Assembly: GCF_014836765.1 (NCBI RefSeq)
Contig: NZ_JACSQG010000003.1
Location: 62,001 to 126,000, forward strand
From: Serpens gallinarum
GTDB taxonomy: Bacteria; Pseudomonadota; Gammaproteobacteria; Pseudomonadales; Pseudomonadaceae
Reading direction: 5' to 3'
DNA: 64,000 nucleotides
The notes beneath the pieces are model-generated. The model ran no database searches and was not told where the DNA came from. It saw only the letters and a program-made list of their open reading frames with translations. Shown piece after piece: positions 1 through 11,843 of the stretch. The translations under genes and the position numbers were made by a program. Every line of letters begins with the position of its first letter. The stretch's first letter is position 1.

Positions 1-1
1 C

Positions 2-187
2 GTGCTGCGTCCGATCCTGGTGGGCAAGGACACCAAGATGCCGGACTACGTGGTGCTGATTTCCACGTTGGGCGGGTTGGCACTGTTCGGTCTCAATGGC
101 TTTGTCATCGGGCCGTTGATTGCTGCGCTATTCATGTCGTCGTGGGGACTGTTTATCGACCGCGAACCTGAAGAGGCGTTGGAGTAA
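2..187 (+). CDS. AI-2E family transporter, C-terminal fragment
   Basis: Only the last 61 residues lie in the window; the gene runs off the left edge. The fragment has a conserved LRPILVGK stretch, then a hydrophobic segment with GGLALFGLNGFVIGPLIAAL, and a short acidic tail. This is the typical end of the AI-2E/PerM-type multi-pass inner-membrane family. Members have been linked to export of small molecules or ions, and the substrate here cannot be told. It converges on the nuo operon, with a shared terminator between them. Family call is from recognition of the tail only. Confidence 0.7.
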   Translation: MLRPILVGKDTKMPDYVVLISTLGGLALFGLNGFVIGPLIAALFMSSWGLFIDREPEEALE

Positions 188-270
188 CAGACGCACCGAA
201 ACGGAAGTCACCAGGCCGGTTTCGGCCGTGATGCAGTGTGATGATGGGAAAGCGGAACGAAGAAAAAACG

Positions 271-300
271 AAAAGGCGGCGCTGAACAGCACCGCCTTTT
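271..300. terminator. Bidirectional rho-independent terminator
   Basis: The arm AAAAGGCGG pairs with CCGCCTTTT, with an inner GCTG/CAGC helix. A run of A on one side and T on the other lets it work in both directions. It sits between the convergent transporter gene and nuoN. Confidence 0.85.
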
Positions 301-305
301 TGCGT

Positions 306-1766
306 TTACAGGCCTGCGGCCTGTGCTATTTGCAACAACGGTTGCGGGTAGACACCAAGGAAGAAGGCCAGGGCTGCAATGAACAGCAGCATGATGCCGC
401 CGGCTCGTTGCGCCCAGTTGATCGGCGGCATGCGCAGGCGCATGCCCGGTTCGACCATGAACAGGGTGACCATCACCCGCAGATAGTAGAAGAGACCGAT
501 GGCGCTACCCACAATCAGGGTACCCAGCAGCCACCAGAGTTCAGCCTCGACACCCGTAGCGATCACATAGAACTTGCCGATGAAGCCCGCGCTCATGGGA
601 ATGCCGGCCAGGGACAGCATCATCACCGTGAGTACCGCTGTCAGGTAAGGGCGCCGCCAGAACAGGCCACGGTATTCAAACAGGGCGTCCGCGTCGCGGC
701 CCTTGTACGGGCTGGACATCAGGGTGATCACCCCGAAGGCGCCGAGGGTAGTCAGCACATAGGTCACCAGGTACACGCCGATCGCTTCCACGGCCAGGCC
801 CTTGCTGGCGATCAGGGCCACCAGCAGGTAACCGAAGTGGGCAATGGACGAGTAACCGAGCAGGCGTTTGAGGTTGCTCTGGTTCAAGGCCAGCAGGTTG
901 CCGATCAGGATCGAGGCGATGGCGATCAGGGTCAGGCCGTCGTTCAGCCAGCCGCCGCTGGTGGCTGGGGAGATCTGATACAGGCGCAGCAGCACGGCAA
1001 ACACCGCAACCTTGCTGGTGGTGGCCAGGAAGGTCGCCACCGGTGCCGGCGAGCCTTGGTACACGTCGGGCGTCCACAGGTGGAAGGGCACCAGCGACAG
1101 CTTGAAGCCCAAGCCCACCAGCATCATGCCGATGCCGGCCTGCACCAAGGCAGAAGAGCCCTGGGCCGCCAGGCTGGCGCCGATCCCGGCGAAGCTCAGG
1201 CTACCCGACTCGGCATACAGCAGCGCCATGCCGAACAGCAGGAAGGCTGAGCCGGCAGCAGACAGGACCATGTACTTGATGCCGGCTTCCAGGGAGCGGC
1301 GGTCGAAGAAGGCATAAGCCACCAGTCCGTAGACCGGTACGGAAAGCAGTTCCAAGCCGATGAACAAGCCCGCCAGGTGCTGGGCGCTAACCAGTACGAT
1401 GCCGCCGGCCACCGCCAACAGCATGAGCAGGTAAAGCTCCTCGCGGTTGCCCGGGAAGCCGCCGGTGCCGGGTTTTTCTCCCAGATAGGCGTGGGCCAGG
1501 GTGACGCACACCAGCGTCGCTACCAGCATCAGCCCTGTATAAAAGAAGGCGAAGCTGTCCAGCATCAACAGTCCGGTCACTTCCAGCGGGGCCACTTGGG
1601 ACGCTGGTGCGATGGAGAGCAGCGCCAGGATCAGGCCGGCCGCAGACAGCACGTAGCTGAGTCGATGGTTACGCCGCCAGGCGATCGCCAGCATCACCAC
1701 CACGACGGTGGCGCAGGTGATTAGCAGCGGCAGCAGGGCAATGAAGTGTTGTTGAGTAAATTCCAT
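306..1766 (-). CDS. nuoN: NADH-quinone oxidoreductase subunit N
   Basis: Last gene of the complex I operon. The 486-residue protein is almost entirely hydrophobic, with about 14 membrane segments, and belongs to the antiporter-like (Mrp-related) subunits that carry out proton pumping in the membrane arm. The segment around [14 protein letters not shown] is a family hallmark. Length fits NuoN. The ATG lies 7 bp after the nuoM stop, so translation is probably coupled. A strong terminator follows the stop. Confidence 0.97.
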   Translation of the reverse strand: MEFTQQHFIALLPLLITCATVVVVMLAIAWRRNHRLSYVLSAAGLILALLSIAPASQVAPLEVTGLLMLDSFAFFYTGLMLVATLVCVTLAHAYLGEKPGTGGFPGNREELYLLMLLAVAGGIVLVSAQHLAGLFIGLELLSVPVYGLVAYAFFDRRSLEAGIKYMVLSAAGSAFLLFGMALLYAESGSLSFAGIGASLAAQGSSALVQAGIGMMLVGLGFKLSLVPFHLWTPDVYQGSPAPVATFLATTSKVAVFAVLLRLYQISPATSGGWLNDGLTLIAIASILIGNLLALNQSNLKRLLGYSSIAHFGYLLVALIASKGLAVEAIGVYLVTYVLTTLGAFGVITLMSSPYKGRDADALFEYRGLFWRRPYLTAVLTVMMLSLAGIPMSAGFIGKFYVIATGVEAELWWLLGTLIVGSAIGLFYYLRVMVTLFMVEPGMRLRMPPINWAQRAGGIMLLFIAALAFFLGVYPQPLLQIAQAAGL

Positions 1767-1773
1767 AACGCGA

Positions 1774-3306
1774 CTACCGAGCCGAAACGAGTGGGGAGAA
1801 GGCGGCGCTGAACCACTGCTGCACGCCTGTCATGGTCGCCTGGGAAACGTCGAGCACCGGCTGTGGATAGATGCCGAGCAGGATCAGCAGGACCGCGACC
1901 AGTAGCACCATGCCTAGTTCGCGGCCATCCAGGCCGTGCAGGATCTGCTCGCTCTTGGAAGGCCCGAAGTAGGCGCGGTGCACCATGATCAGCGAGTAGA
2001 CCGACGAGAACACCAGGCCAAAGGTGGCAATAACCACGATCCAGGGGTTGGCGGCGAAGGCGCCGAACAGAATCAGGAACTCGCCAATGAAGTTGCCGGT
2101 GCCGGGCAAACCCAGAGAGGCGACGGCAAAAAACAGGCTCAGCGCTGGCAGCCACGCCAGCCGCTTCCACAAACCGCCCATTTCTCGCATGTCGCGGGTA
2201 TGCAGGCGCTCGTAGAGCTGACCGCACAGGATGAACAGTGCGGCCGCGGAGAGGCCGTGGGCAATCATCAGTACCACCGCACCCTGCAGGGCGAGCTGGC
2301 TGCCGGAGTAGATGCCGATCAGCACGAAGCCCATGTGCGAGATGCTCGAATACGCCACCAGGCGCTTGATGTCGGTCTGTGCGAAGGACAGGAAGGCACC
2401 GTAGAAAATGCCGATCAGACCCAGCGCCATGGCAATCGGCGCGAATTCCGCCGAAGCATTGGGGAACAGCGGCAGGGCGAAGCGGATCATCCCGTAGGCG
2501 GCGGTTTTCAACAGGATGCCGGCCAGATCCACGGAACCTGCGGTCGGTGCCTGGGCGTGGGCATCGGGCAGCCAGGAGTGCAGCGGCACGATGGGGAACT
2601 TCACCGCGAAGGCGATGAAGAAGCCGAGCATGAGCAGGTACTCGGTGCCGGGTGCCAGTTCGGCGTCGAGCAGCAGCGCGTAATCGAAGGTCAGCACGCC
2701 GGTGTTGTGGTAATTAACCAGCACCAGGCCGAGGATCGCCACCAGCATGATCAGGCCACTGGCCTGGGTGTAGATGAAGAACTTGGTGGCGGCGTTGATG
2801 CGCGACTTCTTGCCTTCGCTGGAACTGTGACCCCAGAGCGCGATGAGGAAATACATCGGCACCAGCATCATTTCCCAGAAGAAGAAGAACAGGAACAGGT
2901 CCAGGGCGAGGAACACGCCGACCACACCGCCGAGAATCCACATCAGGTTGAGGTGGAAGAAGCCGACATGGCGCTGGATCTCTTTCCAGGAGCACAGCAC
3001 CGACAGCACACCGAGCAGGCCGGTCAGTACGACCATCAGCAGCGACAGGCCATCCAGGGCAAGGTGCAGATTGATGCCGAAGCGCTCGATCCACACATGC
3101 TTGAATTCAAAGGCCCACTGCGCCTCGGCACCGGGGGCAGGCGCCAGTTGGTAGTTGCCGATGCTCCACAACCAGAGGCCGATGCCGAGCAACAGGCCCA
3201 TGGTCAACAGGGCGATCCAGCGCGGCAGGGTCTTGTCGAAACGTTCGACGACCCAGCAGAGCACGCCGCCGATAAAGGGAATCAGGATTAGCCAGGGCAG
3301 AATCAC
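1774..3306 (-). CDS. nuoM: NADH-quinone oxidoreductase subunit M
   Basis: Antiporter-like proton-pumping subunit of the complex I membrane arm. The chosen GTG start gives 510 residues beginning [14 protein letters not shown], the usual NuoM start and length; AAGGA lies 8-10 bp upstream. A longer reading frame would extend into the end of nuoL and looks unlikely. Conserved segments include [15 protein letters not shown], with the key membrane Glu, and [20 protein letters not shown]. It lies 22 bp after nuoL. Confidence 0.97.
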   Translation of the reverse strand: MILPWLILIPFIGGVLCWVVERFDKTLPRWIALLTMGLLLGIGLWLWSIGNYQLAPAPGAEAQWAFEFKHVWIERFGINLHLALDGLSLLMVVLTGLLGVLSVLCSWKEIQRHVGFFHLNLMWILGGVVGVFLALDLFLFFFFWEMMLVPMYFLIALWGHSSSEGKKSRINAATKFFIYTQASGLIMLVAILGLVLVNYHNTGVLTFDYALLLDAELAPGTEYLLMLGFFIAFAVKFPIVPLHSWLPDAHAQAPTAGSVDLAGILLKTAAYGMIRFALPLFPNASAEFAPIAMALGLIGIFYGAFLSFAQTDIKRLVAYSSISHMGFVLIGIYSGSQLALQGAVVLMIAHGLSAAALFILCGQLYERLHTRDMREMGGLWKRLAWLPALSLFFAVASLGLPGTGNFIGEFLILFGAFAANPWIVVIATFGLVFSSVYSLIMVHRAYFGPSKSEQILHGLDGRELGMVLLVAVLLILLGIYPQPVLDVSQATMTGVQQWFSAAFSPLVSAR

Positions 3307-3328
3307 GAGTTCGAGTCCTTGCGCAGAT

Positions 3329-5173
3329 TCAGAGCAGAACGACGCCGAGCAAAAGCACGGCTCCGCCAACGATGGACAGGGCATACCAGCGTAGCTGGCC
3401 CGTCTGGCTACGGCTTAGTGAGCCGTGCCCGCCACGCGCCAGGCGCGGCACCAGGCCGAAACTGGCGTCCACCGGGTCGCGACCGAGCAGGCGGCACATC
3501 AGCAGATAGGGCTGTACGAACACTTTGTCATAGAGCCAGTCGAAGCCCCAGGCGGCGAACCACCAGGCACTCAGCAAACGGCCAGGCGCGCTTTGTGCAA
3601 GGGCGGTGACCAGGCTGCGCTTGCCCAGGAACAACATGGCGGCGAGCACGATACCGGCCAGGGCGATTGCCCCAGAGGCGATTTCCAGGCTGTGTTTGGC
3701 GGCGCCGCCGGCGTGTCCGACGCTTTCCGGCAGCACACCGGCCAGCGGCGGCACGATCAGCGCACCGACGAAGGTAGAGAGGATGATCAGCACGATCAGC
3801 GGCAGGTTGTGGGCCAGGCCACTACCGGCATGCGCATCGGTCTTCGCGTCGCCATGGAAGGCAATGAAGATCAGCCGGAAGGTATACAGCGATGTCAGGA
3901 AGGCACCCGCCAGGCCGGCATACAGCAGGCCGCCGTGACCGCTGGCAAAGGCTTCCCAAAGAATCTCATCCTTGGAATAGAAACCGGCGGTAATCAGCGG
4001 CAGCGCGGCCAGCGCCGAACCGCCGACGATGAAGCTGACGTAGGCCAGTGGCAGCTTCTTCCACAGACCGCCCATCTTGAAGATGTTCTGTTCGTGGTGG
4101 CAGGCATTGATCACCGAGCCGGAAGCCAGGAACAGCAGGGCCTTGAAGAAGGCATGGGTCATCAGGTGGAAAATCGCCGCATCCCAGGCGCCAACGCCCA
4201 GGGCCAGGAACATGTAACCGATCTGGCTCATGGTCGAGTAGGCGAGGATGCGCTTGATGTCGGTCTGTACCAGGGCGGCGAAGCCGGCCAGCACCAGGGT
4301 CACCCCGCCGACGATGCCCACCAGTTCCAGCACCTCGGGTGCCAGCAGAAAGATGCCGTGGGTGCGCGCGATGAGGTAGACGCCTGCGGTTACCATGGTC
4401 GCCGCGTGGATCAGCGCCGATACCGGAGTCGGACCGGCCATGGCGTCGGCCAGCCAGGTCTGCAGCGGCAGCTGGGCGGATTTGCCAACCGCACCGCCGA
4501 GCAGGGCCAGGGCCGCCAGGCTGATCCACAGATCGCCACTGGCGAATTTCTGGGGTGCCAGCGTCAGCAACTCCTGAATGTTCAACGTGCCGAGCTGGAC
4601 AAAGAGGATGAACAGGCCGAAGGCCATCAGCACGTCGCCGACACGAGTGACGACGAAGGCCTTGAGCGCCGCGTTGCCGTTCTTGCGTTCCTTGTAGTAG
4701 AAACCGATCAGCAGGTAGGAGCAGACCCCCACGCCTTCCCAGCCGAAGTAGAGCAGCAGCAGGTTATCGCCCAGCACCAGCAACACCATGCTGAAGATGA
4801 ACAGGTTGGTGTAGGCAAAGAAGCGTGAGTAACCCTCTTCACCGCGCATGTACCAGCTGGCGAACAGGTGGATCAGGAAGCCCACGCCCGTGACCACGCC
4901 AAGCATGGTCAGCGCCAAGCCGTCCAGGTGCAGGCCGACGGCGACACTGAAGTCGGCCACATCCAGCCATTGCCAGAGGTGCTGGGTGAACACGCCACCC
5001 TCGGGTGGGGCAACGTTGAACTGCCAGATGATCCAGGCGGTGGTCAATGCCGACAGGCCGACCGAGCCGACGCCAATGATCGCCGCTAAGTTCTCGGAAG
5101 TGCGACCGCGGGAAAAGGCCATCAGCACGTAACCGATCAGCGGGAAAACGAAGGTCAGAAATAGAAGATTCAT
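3329..5173 (-). CDS. nuoL: NADH-quinone oxidoreductase subunit L
   Basis: Largest antiporter-like subunit of complex I, 614 residues, with the long C-terminal lateral helix typical of NuoL. Conserved parts include [19 protein letters not shown] and [20 protein letters not shown]. Its start overlaps the end of nuoK by 4 bp (ATGA). It acts as a proton channel at the far end of the membrane arm. No irregularity seen. Confidence 0.97.
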   Translation of the reverse strand: MNLLFLTFVFPLIGYVLMAFSRGRTSENLAAIIGVGSVGLSALTTAWIIWQFNVAPPEGGVFTQHLWQWLDVADFSVAVGLHLDGLALTMLGVVTGVGFLIHLFASWYMRGEEGYSRFFAYTNLFIFSMVLLVLGDNLLLLYFGWEGVGVCSYLLIGFYYKERKNGNAALKAFVVTRVGDVLMAFGLFILFVQLGTLNIQELLTLAPQKFASGDLWISLAALALLGGAVGKSAQLPLQTWLADAMAGPTPVSALIHAATMVTAGVYLIARTHGIFLLAPEVLELVGIVGGVTLVLAGFAALVQTDIKRILAYSTMSQIGYMFLALGVGAWDAAIFHLMTHAFFKALLFLASGSVINACHHEQNIFKMGGLWKKLPLAYVSFIVGGSALAALPLITAGFYSKDEILWEAFASGHGGLLYAGLAGAFLTSLYTFRLIFIAFHGDAKTDAHAGSGLAHNLPLIVLIILSTFVGALIVPPLAGVLPESVGHAGGAAKHSLEIASGAIALAGIVLAAMLFLGKRSLVTALAQSAPGRLLSAWWFAAWGFDWLYDKVFVQPYLLMCRLLGRDPVDASFGLVPRLARGGHGSLSRSQTGQLRWYALSIVGGAVLLLGVVLL

Positions 5174-5478
5174 CCGCGCATCTCGCTAGCAGCATCGACA
5201 TCCAGGGTGTTGAAGCGGCGATACAGTTGCAACAGGATCGCCAAGCCGATGGCGGCTTCGGCGGCGGCCAGGGTGATCACCAGGATGAACATGACCTGCC
5301 CATCGGGTTGCTCCCAGCGGCTGCCCGCGACAATGAAGGCCAGGCCGGCGGCGTTCATCATCACCTCCAGGCTCATCAGCATGAACAGGATGTTGCGGCG
5401 GACCATCAGGCCGACCAGGCCGAGGCAGAACAGCACAGCGGCAAGGGCCAGGCCGTGCTCCAGTGGAATTGATTGCAT
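5170..5478 (-). CDS. nuoK: NADH-quinone oxidoreductase subunit K
   Basis: Small three-helix membrane subunit, 102 residues from the start [13 protein letters not shown], which matches the family length. An upstream in-frame ATG would add seven residues rich in Arg and is less likely. The two membrane glutamates needed for proton transfer are seen in [13 protein letters not shown] and [10 protein letters not shown]. It overlaps nuoL by 4 bp and follows nuoJ after 4 bp. Confidence 0.95.
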   Translation of the reverse strand: MQSIPLEHGLALAAVLFCLGLVGLMVRRNILFMLMSLEVMMNAAGLAFIVAGSRWEQPDGQVMFILVITLAAAEAAIGLAILLQLYRRFNTLDVDAASEMRG

Positions 5479-5482
5479 GGCG

Positions 5483-5983
5483 TTACTCCTTCGCCTCATG
5501 GCGGCCTAGGTGATAGGCAGCGACCAATGCCGCCAGCAGCAACATGGAGGCCAGTTCCACAACCAGCAGGTACGGGCCGAACAGCGAAATACCCACCGCC
5601 TTGGGGCCTACCGTGGTCAGGCCCAGCGGAGCGTACTCGGGGGCGGCGAACAAGGCCCAGAGCAATTGCAGCAAAAGAATCAGGGCCAGCAGCCCAGGGC
5701 CGATCCAAACCCCCGGCTTCATCCAGGCGTGCTCCTGGCCGGCCGTGGCCGGACCGAGGTTGAGCATCATCACCACGAACACGAACAGCACCATGATGGC
5801 GCCGGCGTAGACGATGATTTCCAGCGCGCCGGCAAAGGGCGCACCGAGGCTGAAAAAGCACATCGACACGGCCAAGAGGGAAATGACCAGGTAGAGCAGG
5901 GCATGCACCGGGTTGCTGCCGGTGATCACCCGCAAGGTGGACACCACAGCGATACCGGCCGAAAAGTAAAACGCGAATTCCAT
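5483..5983 (-). CDS. nuoJ: NADH-quinone oxidoreductase subunit J
   Basis: 166-residue integral membrane subunit with five predicted helices. The segment [21 protein letters not shown] is the signature of NuoJ/ND6, whose third helix carries the pi-bulge that couples quinone reduction to pumping. It is separated from nuoI by 130 bp, an unusually wide gap for this operon, which holds a palindromic repeat. Confidence 0.96.
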   Translation of the reverse strand: MEFAFYFSAGIAVVSTLRVITGSNPVHALLYLVISLLAVSMCFFSLGAPFAGALEIIVYAGAIMVLFVFVVMMLNLGPATAGQEHAWMKPGVWIGPGLLALILLLQLLWALFAAPEYAPLGLTTVGPKAVGISLFGPYLLVVELASMLLLAALVAAYHLGRHEAKE

Positions 5984-5997
5984 CAGAAGCTCCTCGG

Positions 5998-6070
5998 GCG
6001 CTGGAAGGCGAAAGGCTGAAAGCTGAACGAAAAAGCCGTGCTGATCGTCCCGCTTTCCAGCCGCCAGCGC
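5998..6070. repeat. Palindromic intergenic repeat, copy A (nuoI-nuoJ)
   Basis: A 73-bp imperfect palindrome whose ends are GCGCTGG and CCAGCGC, with inner arms GGCTGAAAGC and GCTTTCCAGCC. The arm GGAAGGCGAAAGGCTGAA is closely related to an arm of a second element between nuoF and nuoG, in the opposite orientation. It fills most of an otherwise unexplained 130-bp gap within the operon. Confidence 0.7.
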
Positions 6071-6113
6071 TTTTCATCGAATCCTTCCCCAAGGGAACGT
6101 GCTACGCGCTGCC

Positions 6114-6662
6114 TCATGGCATCAACCCCTTGACGTTGACTGGCTCCGCTTCGCTTTGCGCGGCGCCCTTGGGCTTGCCGGCAATGGCTAGGCCGGAGAC
6201 GCGATAGAAGTTGTAGTCGGGGTACTTGCCGGGGCCGGAGATCAGCAGGTCTTCCTTCTCGTATACGAGATCCTGGCGCTTGTAGTCGCCCAGCTCGAAG
6301 TCCGGCGTGAGCTGGATCGCGGTGGTCGGGCAGGCTTCTTCGCACAGGCCGCAGAAGATGCAGCGCGAGAAGTTGATGCGGAAAAATTCCGGGAACCAGC
6401 GACCGTCCGGCGTCTCGGCCTTCTGCAGGGAGATGCAACCCACCGGGCAGGCCACCGCGCAGAGATTGCAGGCCACGCAGCGTTCTTCGCCATCAGGGTC
6501 GCGGGTCAGCACGATGCGGCCGCGATAGCGTGGCGGCAGATACACCGCTTCTTCCGGGTACTGCAGGGTGTCGCGTTTGCGAAAGCCGTGGCTGAAGATC
6601 ATCACCAGGCTGCGCAGCTGGGTGTAGGTGCCGTGCAGCACCTCGCCGATGTATTTGAACAT
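6114..6662 (-). CDS. nuoI: NADH-quinone oxidoreductase subunit I (two 4Fe-4S clusters)
   Basis: 182-residue ferredoxin-like subunit that carries clusters N6a and N6b in the arm linking NADH oxidation to the quinone site. Both CxxCxxCxxxCP motifs are intact: [15 protein letters not shown] near residues 60-74 and [13 protein letters not shown] near 99-111. The C-terminal tail is Lys/Ala rich and variable. It is 11 bp downstream of nuoH. Confidence 0.97.
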   Translation of the reverse strand: MFKYIGEVLHGTYTQLRSLVMIFSHGFRKRDTLQYPEEAVYLPPRYRGRIVLTRDPDGEERCVACNLCAVACPVGCISLQKAETPDGRWFPEFFRINFSRCIFCGLCEEACPTTAIQLTPDFELGDYKRQDLVYEKEDLLISGPGKYPDYNFYRVSGLAIAGKPKGAAQSEAEPVNVKGLMP

Positions 6663-6673
6663 GGTATTTCTCC

Positions 6674-7666
6674 TTACTGGGCCGCCAGCACGAGTGCGCC
6701 GGTCACCAGCAGGTTGAGCAGGGTCAGCGGCAGACAGAACTTCCAGCCGAAGGCCATCACCTGGTCATAGCGCGGACGCGGCAGCGAAGCGCGCAGCAGG
6801 ATGAACAGCATGATGAAAAAGGCGGTCTTGATCGCGAACCAGAAGAACGACAGCCACGGCAGGGTGTCCAGGAACGGCCCGTGCCAGCCACCGAAGAACA
6901 GTGTGGTCAACAACGCGGAAATGGTGACGATGCCGATGTATTCGCCGACGAAGAACATGCCCCACTTCATGCCCGCATATTCGACGTGGTAGCCGTCGGC
7001 CAATTCCTGCTCGGCTTCCGGCTGGTCGAACGGGTGGCGGTGGGTGACCGCGACGCCGGCGATGAAGAAGGTACAGAAGCCCAGGAACTGCGGAATGATG
7101 AACCATAGGTGCTGCTGCTGGTAGTCAACGATATCACGCATGTTGAACGAGCCGACCTGGGCGACGATGCCCATCAGCGACAGGCCGAGAAACACCTCGT
7201 AGGACACCGTCTGCGCCGAAGCACGCAGTGCACCGAGCAGGGCAAACTTGTTGTTGCTCGCCCAGCCGGCGAACAACACCGCATACACGGTGAGACCGGC
7301 CATGGCGAAGAAGAACAAAATACCGATATTCAGGTCCGCCACGCCCCAGGTTGGGGTAATCGGCACGATGGCGAAGGCCAGCAGCAGCGAGGCCATGGCC
7401 ACCACCGGCGCCAGGGTGAAGATCAGACGGTCGGAGAACGGCGGGTTCCAGTCCTCCTTGAAGAACATCTTGATCATGTCCGCAGCGATCTGGAACATGC
7501 CGAACGGTCCGACCCGGTTAGGGCCGTAGCGGTCCTGCCACCAGCCCAGCAGGCGGCGTTCGACGAAGCTCAGCAAGGCGCCGCACACCACCACTGCCAG
7601 CATGATAACCAGGGCCTTGATGACGGCGATGATCACGTCGATCACCTCGGGAGTCAGCCAACTCAT
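6674..7666 (-). CDS. nuoH: NADH-quinone oxidoreductase subunit H
   Basis: 330-residue membrane subunit, about eight helices, that forms the quinone-binding chamber at the junction of the two arms. Conserved pieces include [21 protein letters not shown] at the N-terminus and the acidic loop [17 protein letters not shown]. Its start overlaps the nuoG stop by 4 bp. Length and motifs are normal. Confidence 0.97.
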   Translation of the reverse strand: MSWLTPEVIDVIIAVIKALVIMLAVVVCGALLSFVERRLLGWWQDRYGPNRVGPFGMFQIAADMIKMFFKEDWNPPFSDRLIFTLAPVVAMASLLLAFAIVPITPTWGVADLNIGILFFFAMAGLTVYAVLFAGWASNNKFALLGALRASAQTVSYEVFLGLSLMGIVAQVGSFNMRDIVDYQQQHLWFIIPQFLGFCTFFIAGVAVTHRHPFDQPEAEQELADGYHVEYAGMKWGMFFVGEYIGIVTISALLTTLFFGGWHGPFLDTLPWLSFFWFAIKTAFFIMLFILLRASLPRPRYDQVMAFGWKFCLPLTLLNLLVTGALVLAAQ

Positions 7667-10368
7667 CGGGAGATCTCCAGTTCAGTGGCCAGGCAGCCGG
7701 GGCTCAAGACCGGGAGGCCAGCCAGCCCGACGGGCAGACCGACCAGGCCGATACTTAGCGCGGTGCTGATGCGTACCGGCAGGCGCAGAGGTTGATCGGC
7801 AACCTTGAGACTGAGCAGTTCGCCTTCGGCCACGCCCAGGCGCTTGGCTTCAGCCTCGGCCAGGGCCACATACGCCTGCGGGATGCGCGTCTGGATCGGT
7901 GCGGCGAGTGCGGAGGTTTCCTCGCTGCCGAACAGGTGATGCAGGGGTACGACTTCCCAGGTGCCGGGAGCCGGTGAGAACGCAGCCGGCACCGAATGCC
8001 AATCGCGATTCTGGCGGACATGGTCGAGCAGACGAACGCCCGGATCGCCTGCACGCAGGTGGCCGCCGACTTCGTCCTGGAATTTGTTCCAGGCCTGCGG
8101 CGAGTTCCAGCCCGGTGACCAGGCGAAGGGAATTTGCTGACGGTCTTCTGCGGAGCCCGAATAGCCTTCCATGGAGTAGGCGAACGGCGAATCCACATCC
8201 TGCGGCTGACGCGGCTCATGCACGCTGATGTCGGCGCGCATGGCGGTGCGACCGCTGTAGCGCAGCGGCGAGCGGGCCATCCTCAAGCCCTTGATGCGGA
8301 ACGACGCGTGGGGCGCGGCATTCTGAATGCCGATCAACTGCGGATTGGCGGCCACACAGGACTCAGTTGCATGGTCCAGGGTGGTCCAGTCCACAGCCTT
8401 GCCTTGCAGTGTGCAATGCAGCGCATGCATCCAGCGCCAGCCTTCGCGTACCAGGATGCTGCTGTCGTAGTAGCTGGGCTCGAACACTTGGAAAAAGCGC
8501 TGCGCACGGCCTTCCTGGCTGACCAGGGTGCCATCGGCTTCGGCGAAGCTGGCGGCTGAAAGCACCAGATGGGCCTTGGCGGTGGTCGCGGTCTGCTGGT
8601 GATCGGCAACGATAACGGCCTGGGCGTTTGCCAGTGCGGCATCCACCTTGGCCTGGTCGGCGCGCCGGTACAGGTCGTTTTCCAGCACGACTACGGCGTT
8701 GGCGTTGCCGTCGATCAGCGCGTCCAGCGCAGCATCTACGGATTCGCCACCCAGCAGGGCCAGGCCGAGGCTGTTGGCCTCTGGCACCACCAAACTGATG
8801 GAGGCCTTTTTCTCGCGATTCTTTAGCGCCTGGGCAATATTGCCGGCCGCTTCGATCAGGGATTTGTCACCCAGCGAGGCGCCGCTGATCAGCAGCGGGC
8901 GCCTGGCGGCCAGCAGGGCATCGGCGATCTGTTGCACCAATTCGCAGGCTTCCGCTTCCAGGCCTTCGACCGCCGGGCCGCTGGGGTCAATGGCATGGGC
9001 CACGGCGAAACCGAGGCGGGCCAGGTCGGCCGGTGCGGCATGCACGCATTGTGCGGCGATGTCGTCGAGGCGGGTTTCCTCGACGCTGGCGATGAAGACC
9101 GGATGCAGGGCGTTTTGTGCGACGTTCTGCACGGCCGCCATGTGCCACTCCTGAATCTTCATCGAGGCGGCGATTTCAGTGGCCTTGCCCTTGGCCGCCT
9201 GGCGGACCGCCAAGGCGATACGGGCAGCAGTCTGGGTCAGGTCTTCGCCGAGAATGAACACCGCATCATGGCTTTCGATGTCGCGCATCGAGGGCACGGG
9301 CAACGGGCCGTTCTGCATCAGCTCGCGAATCAGGCGGATGTTGTCCAGTTCGGCAGCGGCGATCCCGCTGTAGAACCGGTCGGCGCCGACCAATTCGCGC
9401 AGCGCATGGTTGCTTTCCAGGCTGGCGCGGGGCGATCCGATGCCGATCAGGGATTTGCCCTTGAGCAGCTCGGCGGCCTTGTCCAGGGCGGCATCGACGC
9501 CGAGCGTTGCAGTGCCCAGCAGCGGCTGGCGTGGCCGATCCTCGCGGTTGACGGAGCCGTAGCCGAAGCGGCCCCGGTCGCACAGGAAGTAGTGGTTCAC
9601 CGCACCGTTGAAGCGGTTCTCGATACGGCGAATTTCACCGTAGCGTTCGCCGGGACTGATGTTGCAACCTGCCGAGCAGCCATGGCAGATGCTCGGTGCG
9701 AACTGCATGTCCCACTTGCGGTTGTAGCGTTCGGAGTGGGTCTTGTCGGTGAACACGCCGGTTGGGCAAACCTCGGTGAGGTTGCCCGAGAATTCGCTTT
9801 CCAGCACGCCGTCTTCGACACGCCCGAAATACACGTTGTCGTTGGCACCGAACACACCAAGGTCAGTGCCGCCGGCGTAGTCCTTGTAGTAACGCACGCA
9901 GCGGTAGCAGGCGATGCAGCGGTTCATCTCGTGGGCGATGAAGGGGCCGAGCTCCTGGTTTTGGTGGGTGCGTTTGCTGAAGCGATAACGGCGCTGGTTG
10001 TGGCCGGTCATCACGGTCATGTCCTGCAGATGGCAATGTCCGCCTTCCTCGCACACGGGGCAGTCGTGCGGGTGGTTGACCATCAGCCATTCGACGACGC
10101 TGGCGCGAAACGCCTTGGCTTCCTCGTCATCAATGGAGATCCAGCTGTTGTCGGTGGCCGGGGTCATGCAGGACATGACCAGCCGGCCGCGGGTGTCGTT
10201 TTCGTCGCTGTACTGCTTGACCGCGCATTGGCGGCAGGCACCGACGCTACCGAGCGCCGGGTGCCAGCAGAAGTAGGGGATGTCGAGACCGAGCGACAGA
10301 CAGGCCTGCAACAGGTTGTCCGCTCCGTCGACTTCGTAGTCTTTGCCGTCTACGTGGATAGTGGCCAT
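7663..10368 (-). CDS. nuoG: NADH-quinone oxidoreductase subunit G
   Basis: 901-residue iron-sulfur subunit of the peripheral arm. The N-terminus has a ferredoxin-type 2Fe-2S domain ([15 protein letters not shown]), then the His-ligated 4Fe-4S motif [15 protein letters not shown], the [14 protein letters not shown] motif, and CHGCSAGC for the additional cluster found in this subgroup. The rest is a molybdopterin-oxidoreductase-like domain without cofactor function. Length fits the Pseudomonas type. It is 140 bp downstream of nuoF, a gap holding repeat copy B. Confidence 0.97.
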   Translation of the reverse strand: MATIHVDGKDYEVDGADNLLQACLSLGLDIPYFCWHPALGSVGACRQCAVKQYSDENDTRGRLVMSCMTPATDNSWISIDDEEAKAFRASVVEWLMVNHPHDCPVCEEGGHCHLQDMTVMTGHNQRRYRFSKRTHQNQELGPFIAHEMNRCIACYRCVRYYKDYAGGTDLGVFGANDNVYFGRVEDGVLESEFSGNLTEVCPTGVFTDKTHSERYNRKWDMQFAPSICHGCSAGCNISPGERYGEIRRIENRFNGAVNHYFLCDRGRFGYGSVNREDRPRQPLLGTATLGVDAALDKAAELLKGKSLIGIGSPRASLESNHALRELVGADRFYSGIAAAELDNIRLIRELMQNGPLPVPSMRDIESHDAVFILGEDLTQTAARIALAVRQAAKGKATEIAASMKIQEWHMAAVQNVAQNALHPVFIASVEETRLDDIAAQCVHAAPADLARLGFAVAHAIDPSGPAVEGLEAEACELVQQIADALLAARRPLLISGASLGDKSLIEAAGNIAQALKNREKKASISLVVPEANSLGLALLGGESVDAALDALIDGNANAVVVLENDLYRRADQAKVDAALANAQAVIVADHQQTATTAKAHLVLSAASFAEADGTLVSQEGRAQRFFQVFEPSYYDSSILVREGWRWMHALHCTLQGKAVDWTTLDHATESCVAANPQLIGIQNAAPHASFRIKGLRMARSPLRYSGRTAMRADISVHEPRQPQDVDSPFAYSMEGYSGSAEDRQQIPFAWSPGWNSPQAWNKFQDEVGGHLRAGDPGVRLLDHVRQNRDWHSVPAAFSPAPGTWEVVPLHHLFGSEETSALAAPIQTRIPQAYVALAEAEAKRLGVAEGELLSLKVADQPLRLPVRISTALSIGLVGLPVGLAGLPVLSPGCLATELEISR

Positions 10369-10415
10369 TTCTAGGTCTTCTCATCCCGCTTGCGCGGGTC
10401 TAAATAGGATTCTTT

Positions 10416-10497
10416 CTGGCGCCGGAGGCTAAGGGCTTGAGGTGAACGATCTCCGAGTCGCTTGTTCGTCCAGCCTTCAGCCTTTGGCCTCCAGCGT
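10416..10497. repeat. Palindromic intergenic repeat, copy B (nuoF-nuoG)
   Basis: An 82-bp imperfect palindrome. The left arm GGAGGCTAAGGGCTTGAGG and the complement of the right arm, GGAGGCCAAAGGCTGAAGG, agree at most positions. Both arms end in a GACGA/GAACGA core. It is the same element as copy A near 6.0 kb, inverted relative to it. It occupies the gap between nuoF and nuoG. Confidence 0.7.
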
Positions 10498-10508
10498 CTG
10501 TCAATTCT

Positions 10509-11843
10509 CTATGCCGGCTGTACGGCGGGGAGAGCCACCTGGCTGACGCCCGCCTCGAACTCCGAGCGGAAATACTTGATCGCACTGCCCAACGGCTCTA
10601 CCGCACCGGGCGCATGGGCACAGAAGGTCTTGCCTGGGCCGAGGAAATCGACCAGGCCCAGCAGGATATCGATGTCCTGGCTGGTGCCCTGGCCGTGCTC
10701 CAGCGCCCGCAGGGTCTTGACGCTCCACGGCAGTCCATCACGGCAGGGAGTACACCAGCCGCAGGACTCGCGAGCGAAGAACTCCTCCATGTTGCGCAGC
10801 AGCGACACCATGTTGATCGAATCATCCACCGCCAAGGCCAGGCCGGTGCCCATGCGCGTGCCGACCTTGGCAATGCCGCCGGCGTACATCTGCGCCTCGA
10901 GGTGCTCGGGCAGCAGGAAACCGGTGCCGGCGCCGCCGGGTTGCCAGCATTTCAGCGTATAGCCATCCTTCATGCCGCCGGCATAGTCCTCGAACAACTC
11001 GCGGGCGGTGATGCCAAAGGGCAACTCCCAGATGCCGGGGTGGTTGACCTTGCCGGAGAAGCCCATGAGTTTGGTGCCCATGTCTTCACTGCCAGGACGG
11101 CACAGGGATTTGTACCAGTCCACGCCGTTACCGACGATGGCCGGCACGTTGCACAGGGTTTCCACGTTGTTGACGCAGGTCGGCTTGCCCCACGCGCCGA
11201 CGGCGGCGGGAAACGGCGGCTTGGCACGGGGGTTGGCGCGACGGCCTTCCAGCGAATTGATCAGCGCGGTTTCTTCACCGCAGATGTAGCGGCCGGCGCC
11301 GGTGTGCACGAAGAGTTCGAAATCGAAGCCCGAACCAAGGATGTTCTTGCCCAGCAGGCCAGCGGCCTTGGCTTCGTCAATGGCGCGATTAAGGTTGCGC
11401 GCCGCGTCGACGTATTCGCCGCGCAGGAAGATGTAGCCACGGTAGGCCTTGAGCGCGCGGGCGCTGATCAGCATGCCTTCCACCAACAGGTGCGGCAGCT
11501 GCTCCATGAGCAGGCGGTCCTTCCAGGTGTTGGGTTCCATTTCGTCCGCGTTGCACAGCAGGTAGCGAATGTTCAGCGATTCATCGGCGGGCATCAGCCC
11601 CCATTTCACCCCTGTGGGAAAACCGGCGCCGCCACGGCCCTTGAGGCCGGAATCCTTGACGGTCTGTACGATGTCGGCCTGGGCCATGTCGGCCAGGGCC
11701 TTGCGGGCGGCGGCGTAGCCGTTCTTCTGCTGGTACTCGTCGAGCCAGACCGGTTGGCCGTCGTCACGCAGACGCCAGGTGAGCGGGTGGGTTTCTTCGC
11801 GGCGCTCGATGCGGTTGATCGGGCCGAAGGAGGGAAGGGTCAT
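10509..11843 (-). CDS. nuoF: NADH-quinone oxidoreductase subunit F (NADH and FMN binding)
   Basis: 444-residue catalytic subunit where NADH reduces FMN. Visible sites are the Gly-rich FMN/NADH region [14 protein letters not shown] near residue 70, [19 protein letters not shown] near 170, and the cluster N3 motif [12 protein letters not shown] near 350. It begins within the last 4 bp of nuoE. The two proteins form the dehydrogenase module with NuoG. Confidence 0.97.
   Translation of the reverse strand: MTLPSFGPINRIERREETHPLTWRLRDDGQPVWLDEYQQKNGYAAARKALADMAQADIVQTVKDSGLKGRGGAGFPTGVKWGLMPADESLNIRYLLCNADEMEPNTWKDRLLMEQLPHLLVEGMLISARALKAYRGYIFLRGEYVDAARNLNRAIDEAKAAGLLGKNILGSGFDFELFVHTGAGRYICGEETALINSLEGRRANPRAKPPFPAAVGAWGKPTCVNNVETLCNVPAIVGNGVDWYKSLCRPGSEDMGTKLMGFSGKVNHPGIWELPFGITARELFEDYAGGMKDGYTLKCWQPGGAGTGFLLPEHLEAQMYAGGIAKVGTRMGTGLALAVDDSINMVSLLRNMEEFFARESCGWCTPCRDGLPWSVKTLRALEHGQGTSQDIDILLGLVDFLGPGKTFCAHAPGAVEPLGSAIKYFRSEFEAGVSQVALPAVQPA

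Noticed and set aside
120-5132. Several long plus-strand frames across the nuo genes (His/Gln/Gly-rich products)
   Set aside because: They are antisense readings of high-GC membrane protein genes; composition is implausible and no ribosome sites are present.
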